Assembly (NCBI GenBank): GCA_964507925.1
Contig: CAZDRB010000017.1
Span: 1 to 13,888 of the forward strand
Origin: CAZDRB01 sp964507925
GTDB taxonomy: Bacteria > Patescibacteriota > Microgenomatia > UBA1400 > UBA12108
DNA length: 13,888 nucleotides
Reading direction: 5' to 3'
Position numbers and translations under genes: made by a program. Under the pieces are notes generated by a model, which was not told the DNA's origin, did no database searches, and worked only from the letters and a program-made list of their open reading frames with translations. Each line of letters begins with the position of its first letter. Within the stretch, counting starts at the first letter, position 1. Of the stretch, positions 12,611 to 13,888 are shown piece by piece.

Positions 12611-13888
12611 ATGAAATGGGTAATTACTTTATTGATGTTCGCCTATATTGCCCTCAATTTGCCGGTGTTTCATGACGGGTTATTTCATGTTTACGACAAT
12701 GTACAGGTAACAAGGGTCGAGGCCTATTTTAACGAGCTGAAAGCGGGTCAGTTTCCTGTTCGCTACCTCAGCGAGTTTGGTCATGGGGCTGGGTATTTTT
12801 TGCCTAAGTACTACTCTCCCCTCGTGTATTATCTTGGGTCAGCCTTTATGACTCTTGGTCTGAACGGGATCAAGGCGGTTAAACTCGTGTATCTCTTAAT
12901 GAGTCTCTTAGGAGTCGTCGGAATATGGAAGCTCACGAGATTGTTTAGTAGGTCGAATCTACCGGCAGTACTTGGGAGCTTGGCATTTATTAGTTCGCCC
13001 TACTTATTTCATGATCTTTATCACCGAGGGTCTCTCACTGAGGCTTCCGCGATGCTCGCCTCTCCCTGGGTCATCTGGGCGTTTGTGAGTATTATCAGGC
13101 GAAAATCCTGGAGGAGTCTTGCGACCGGAGCCGTGACTCTTGGCATTATCTTTTTACTTCACTCCCTCACTGCGATCATGATTCTTGGAGTACTTATGGT
13201 CCTCCTAGTTGTTGAGCGACCGGCAAAAACTGTGGTCGTTAAGTACCTGGGGGCTATTCTACTCGGGCTTGGCATTGCCTCGTTTAACTTGATTCCAGCA
13301 ATCTCTGAGCGCCACCTTGTTTCTTATGAAAACAATAGTCTCCTTGCGCGAGGATACATCGACCACCCGATTAAGATGTCAGCACAGTTTGCTAACCAAG
13401 GAGTGGGTGAGGAAAAATCGGCGTTTCTTGGACTTAGTTTGATATGCACACTGATTCTACTCGCAATCATGTTGTTCTCAAAAACTTTTAGAAAAAACTA
13501 CGGAAAGATGGCGATCTTCTGCCTATTTACCGCAGCTGGAGGGCTGTACTTGATGACGCCCGCAAGCGCTTTTTGGTGGGAGAGGATAGTTTACCTCAGA
13601 TATTTTCAGTTTCCGTTTCGTATGCTCAGCGTGGTCACGCTAGTCTTGGCGCTTGGTGTTACGGTCACTGCCGATTATTTTGAGAAAAGAAAATGGATCA
13701 CGGCGCTCTTGGTGTTAACGGTAATTTTGCCCCCAGTAATGGGGAGCCGTTATTATCAAACTCTGGGTTATCAGTACGGTACGACCTATACGGTTGATGA
13801 CCCGTGCATGAGCTCGACCTGGGCAGACGAGTACATGTCCAAGTGGACAACAAAGTGCTTGACTGAGCCCAGACCACTGGTTAGTGAG
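12611..13888 (+). CDS. Partial PTPS_related-type polytopic membrane protein (first 426 residues)
   Basis: The frame is open from ATG 12611 to the right edge with no stop. An in-frame TAA at 12596-12598 makes this the first ATG. The translation starts MKWVITLLMFAYIALNLPVF. It then carries FHDGLFHVYDNVQVTRVEAYF, KAGQFPVRY (45-52) and GHGAGYFLPKYYSPLVYYLG (57-76). These motifs parallel HDSTHLERI, GGQFPPIW and NNGLGYPLFHFYAPLFH of the 9602-11074 protein, so the two are probably paralogues. About ten membrane segments follow. Near the cut end, WADEYMSKWTTKC matches the acidic E-[YF]-M-x-x-W element seen as EFMPVW in the paralogue, and two cysteines (in DDPCM and TTKC) flank it in the outward-facing tail. 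No Shine-Dalgarno precedes the ATG, so translation may be leaderless, but the plus-strand -10 is unclear: TAAACT at 12601-12606 is a poor match. Confidence 0.85.
   Translation, partial: MKWVITLLMFAYIALNLPVFHDGLFHVYDNVQVTRVEAYFNELKAGQFPVRYLSEFGHGAGYFLPKYYSPLVYYLGSAFMTLGLNGIKAVKLVYLLMSLLGVVGIWKLTRLFSRSNLPAVLGSLAFISSPYLFHDLYHRGSLTEASAMLASPWVIWAFVSIIRRKSWRSLATGAVTLGIIFLLHSLTAIMILGVLMVLLVVERPAKTVVVKYLGAILLGLGIASFNLIPAISERHLVSYENNSLLARGYIDHPIKMSAQFANQGVGEEKSAFLGLSLICTLILLAIMLFSKTFRKNYGKMAIFCLFTAAGGLYLMTPASAFWWERIVYLRYFQFPFRMLSVVTLVLALGVTVTADYFEKRKWITALLVLTVILPPVMGSRYYQTLGYQYGTTYTVDDPCMSSTWADEYMSKWTTKCLTEPRPLVSE

Noticed and set aside
1..13888. Alternative genetic code with UGA read as an amino acid (as in some CPR lineages)
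   Set aside because: UGA ends several genes exactly at the start of the next gene (ATGA overlaps), and no reading frame needs readthrough.

Overview
This window is a dense glycan-assembly locus. It contains twelve coding regions, ten of them complete and one cut at each end. Eleven genes lie on the minus strand and are read from about 12569 down to 1; one gene diverges onto the plus strand at 12611. No rRNA, tRNA, CRISPR array, transposase or integrase was seen, and no stretch longer than about 60 bases lacks a gene. The mix of many GT-C membrane proteins, GT2 and GT4 transferases, a Wzx-type flippase and a TrpR/YerC-like regulator resembles surface-glycan loci of Patescibacteria (CPR), for example Microgenomates. 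That placement is an inference. The repeated ATGA overlaps show UGA used as a stop, which argues against the recoded CPR lineages.

Layout, in minus-strand transcription order. Unit 1 (12569 to 2035) encodes: an ArnT/PMT-like GT-C protein; a PTPS_related-type membrane protein; a TMTC-like GT-C protein; a Wzx-like flippase; a protein with two fused GT2 domains; a WbbL-like GT2; a second ArnT/PMT-like GT-C; and a WaaE-like GT2. These genes abut or overlap, four times by ATGA, so they almost certainly form one operon. Unit 2 is a TrpR-like repressor gene (2000 to 1557). Unit 3 is a GT4 transferase (1515 to 472) and a GT-C protein running off the left edge. On the plus strand, a second PTPS_related-type membrane protein starts at 12611 and runs off the right edge.

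How the parts may work together: cytoplasmic GT2 and GT4 enzymes build a lipid-linked glycan, the flippase carries it across the membrane, and the GT-C enzymes add sugars from polyprenyl-phosphate donors, or transfer glycan, on the outer face. Sugar identities cannot be read from the sequence. No initiating phosphoglycosyl transferase and no clear Wzy polymerase is present, so the locus probably extends beyond the window.

The most interesting part is the regulator block at 1512-2037. Two near-identical 26-bp palindromes sit directly upstream of the TrpR-like gene and of the GT4 gene. Each overlaps a -10-like hexamer. Each also leads into a 5- or 6-codon mini-ORF whose stop overlaps the true start as ATGA. 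This looks like a self-contained regulatory circuit: an autoregulated repressor plus one target operon, with apparently leaderless mini-ORFs coupled to the genes. Short imperfect tandem repeats of 7 or 8 bp, and a perfect 22-bp palindrome, lie inside membrane-protein genes.
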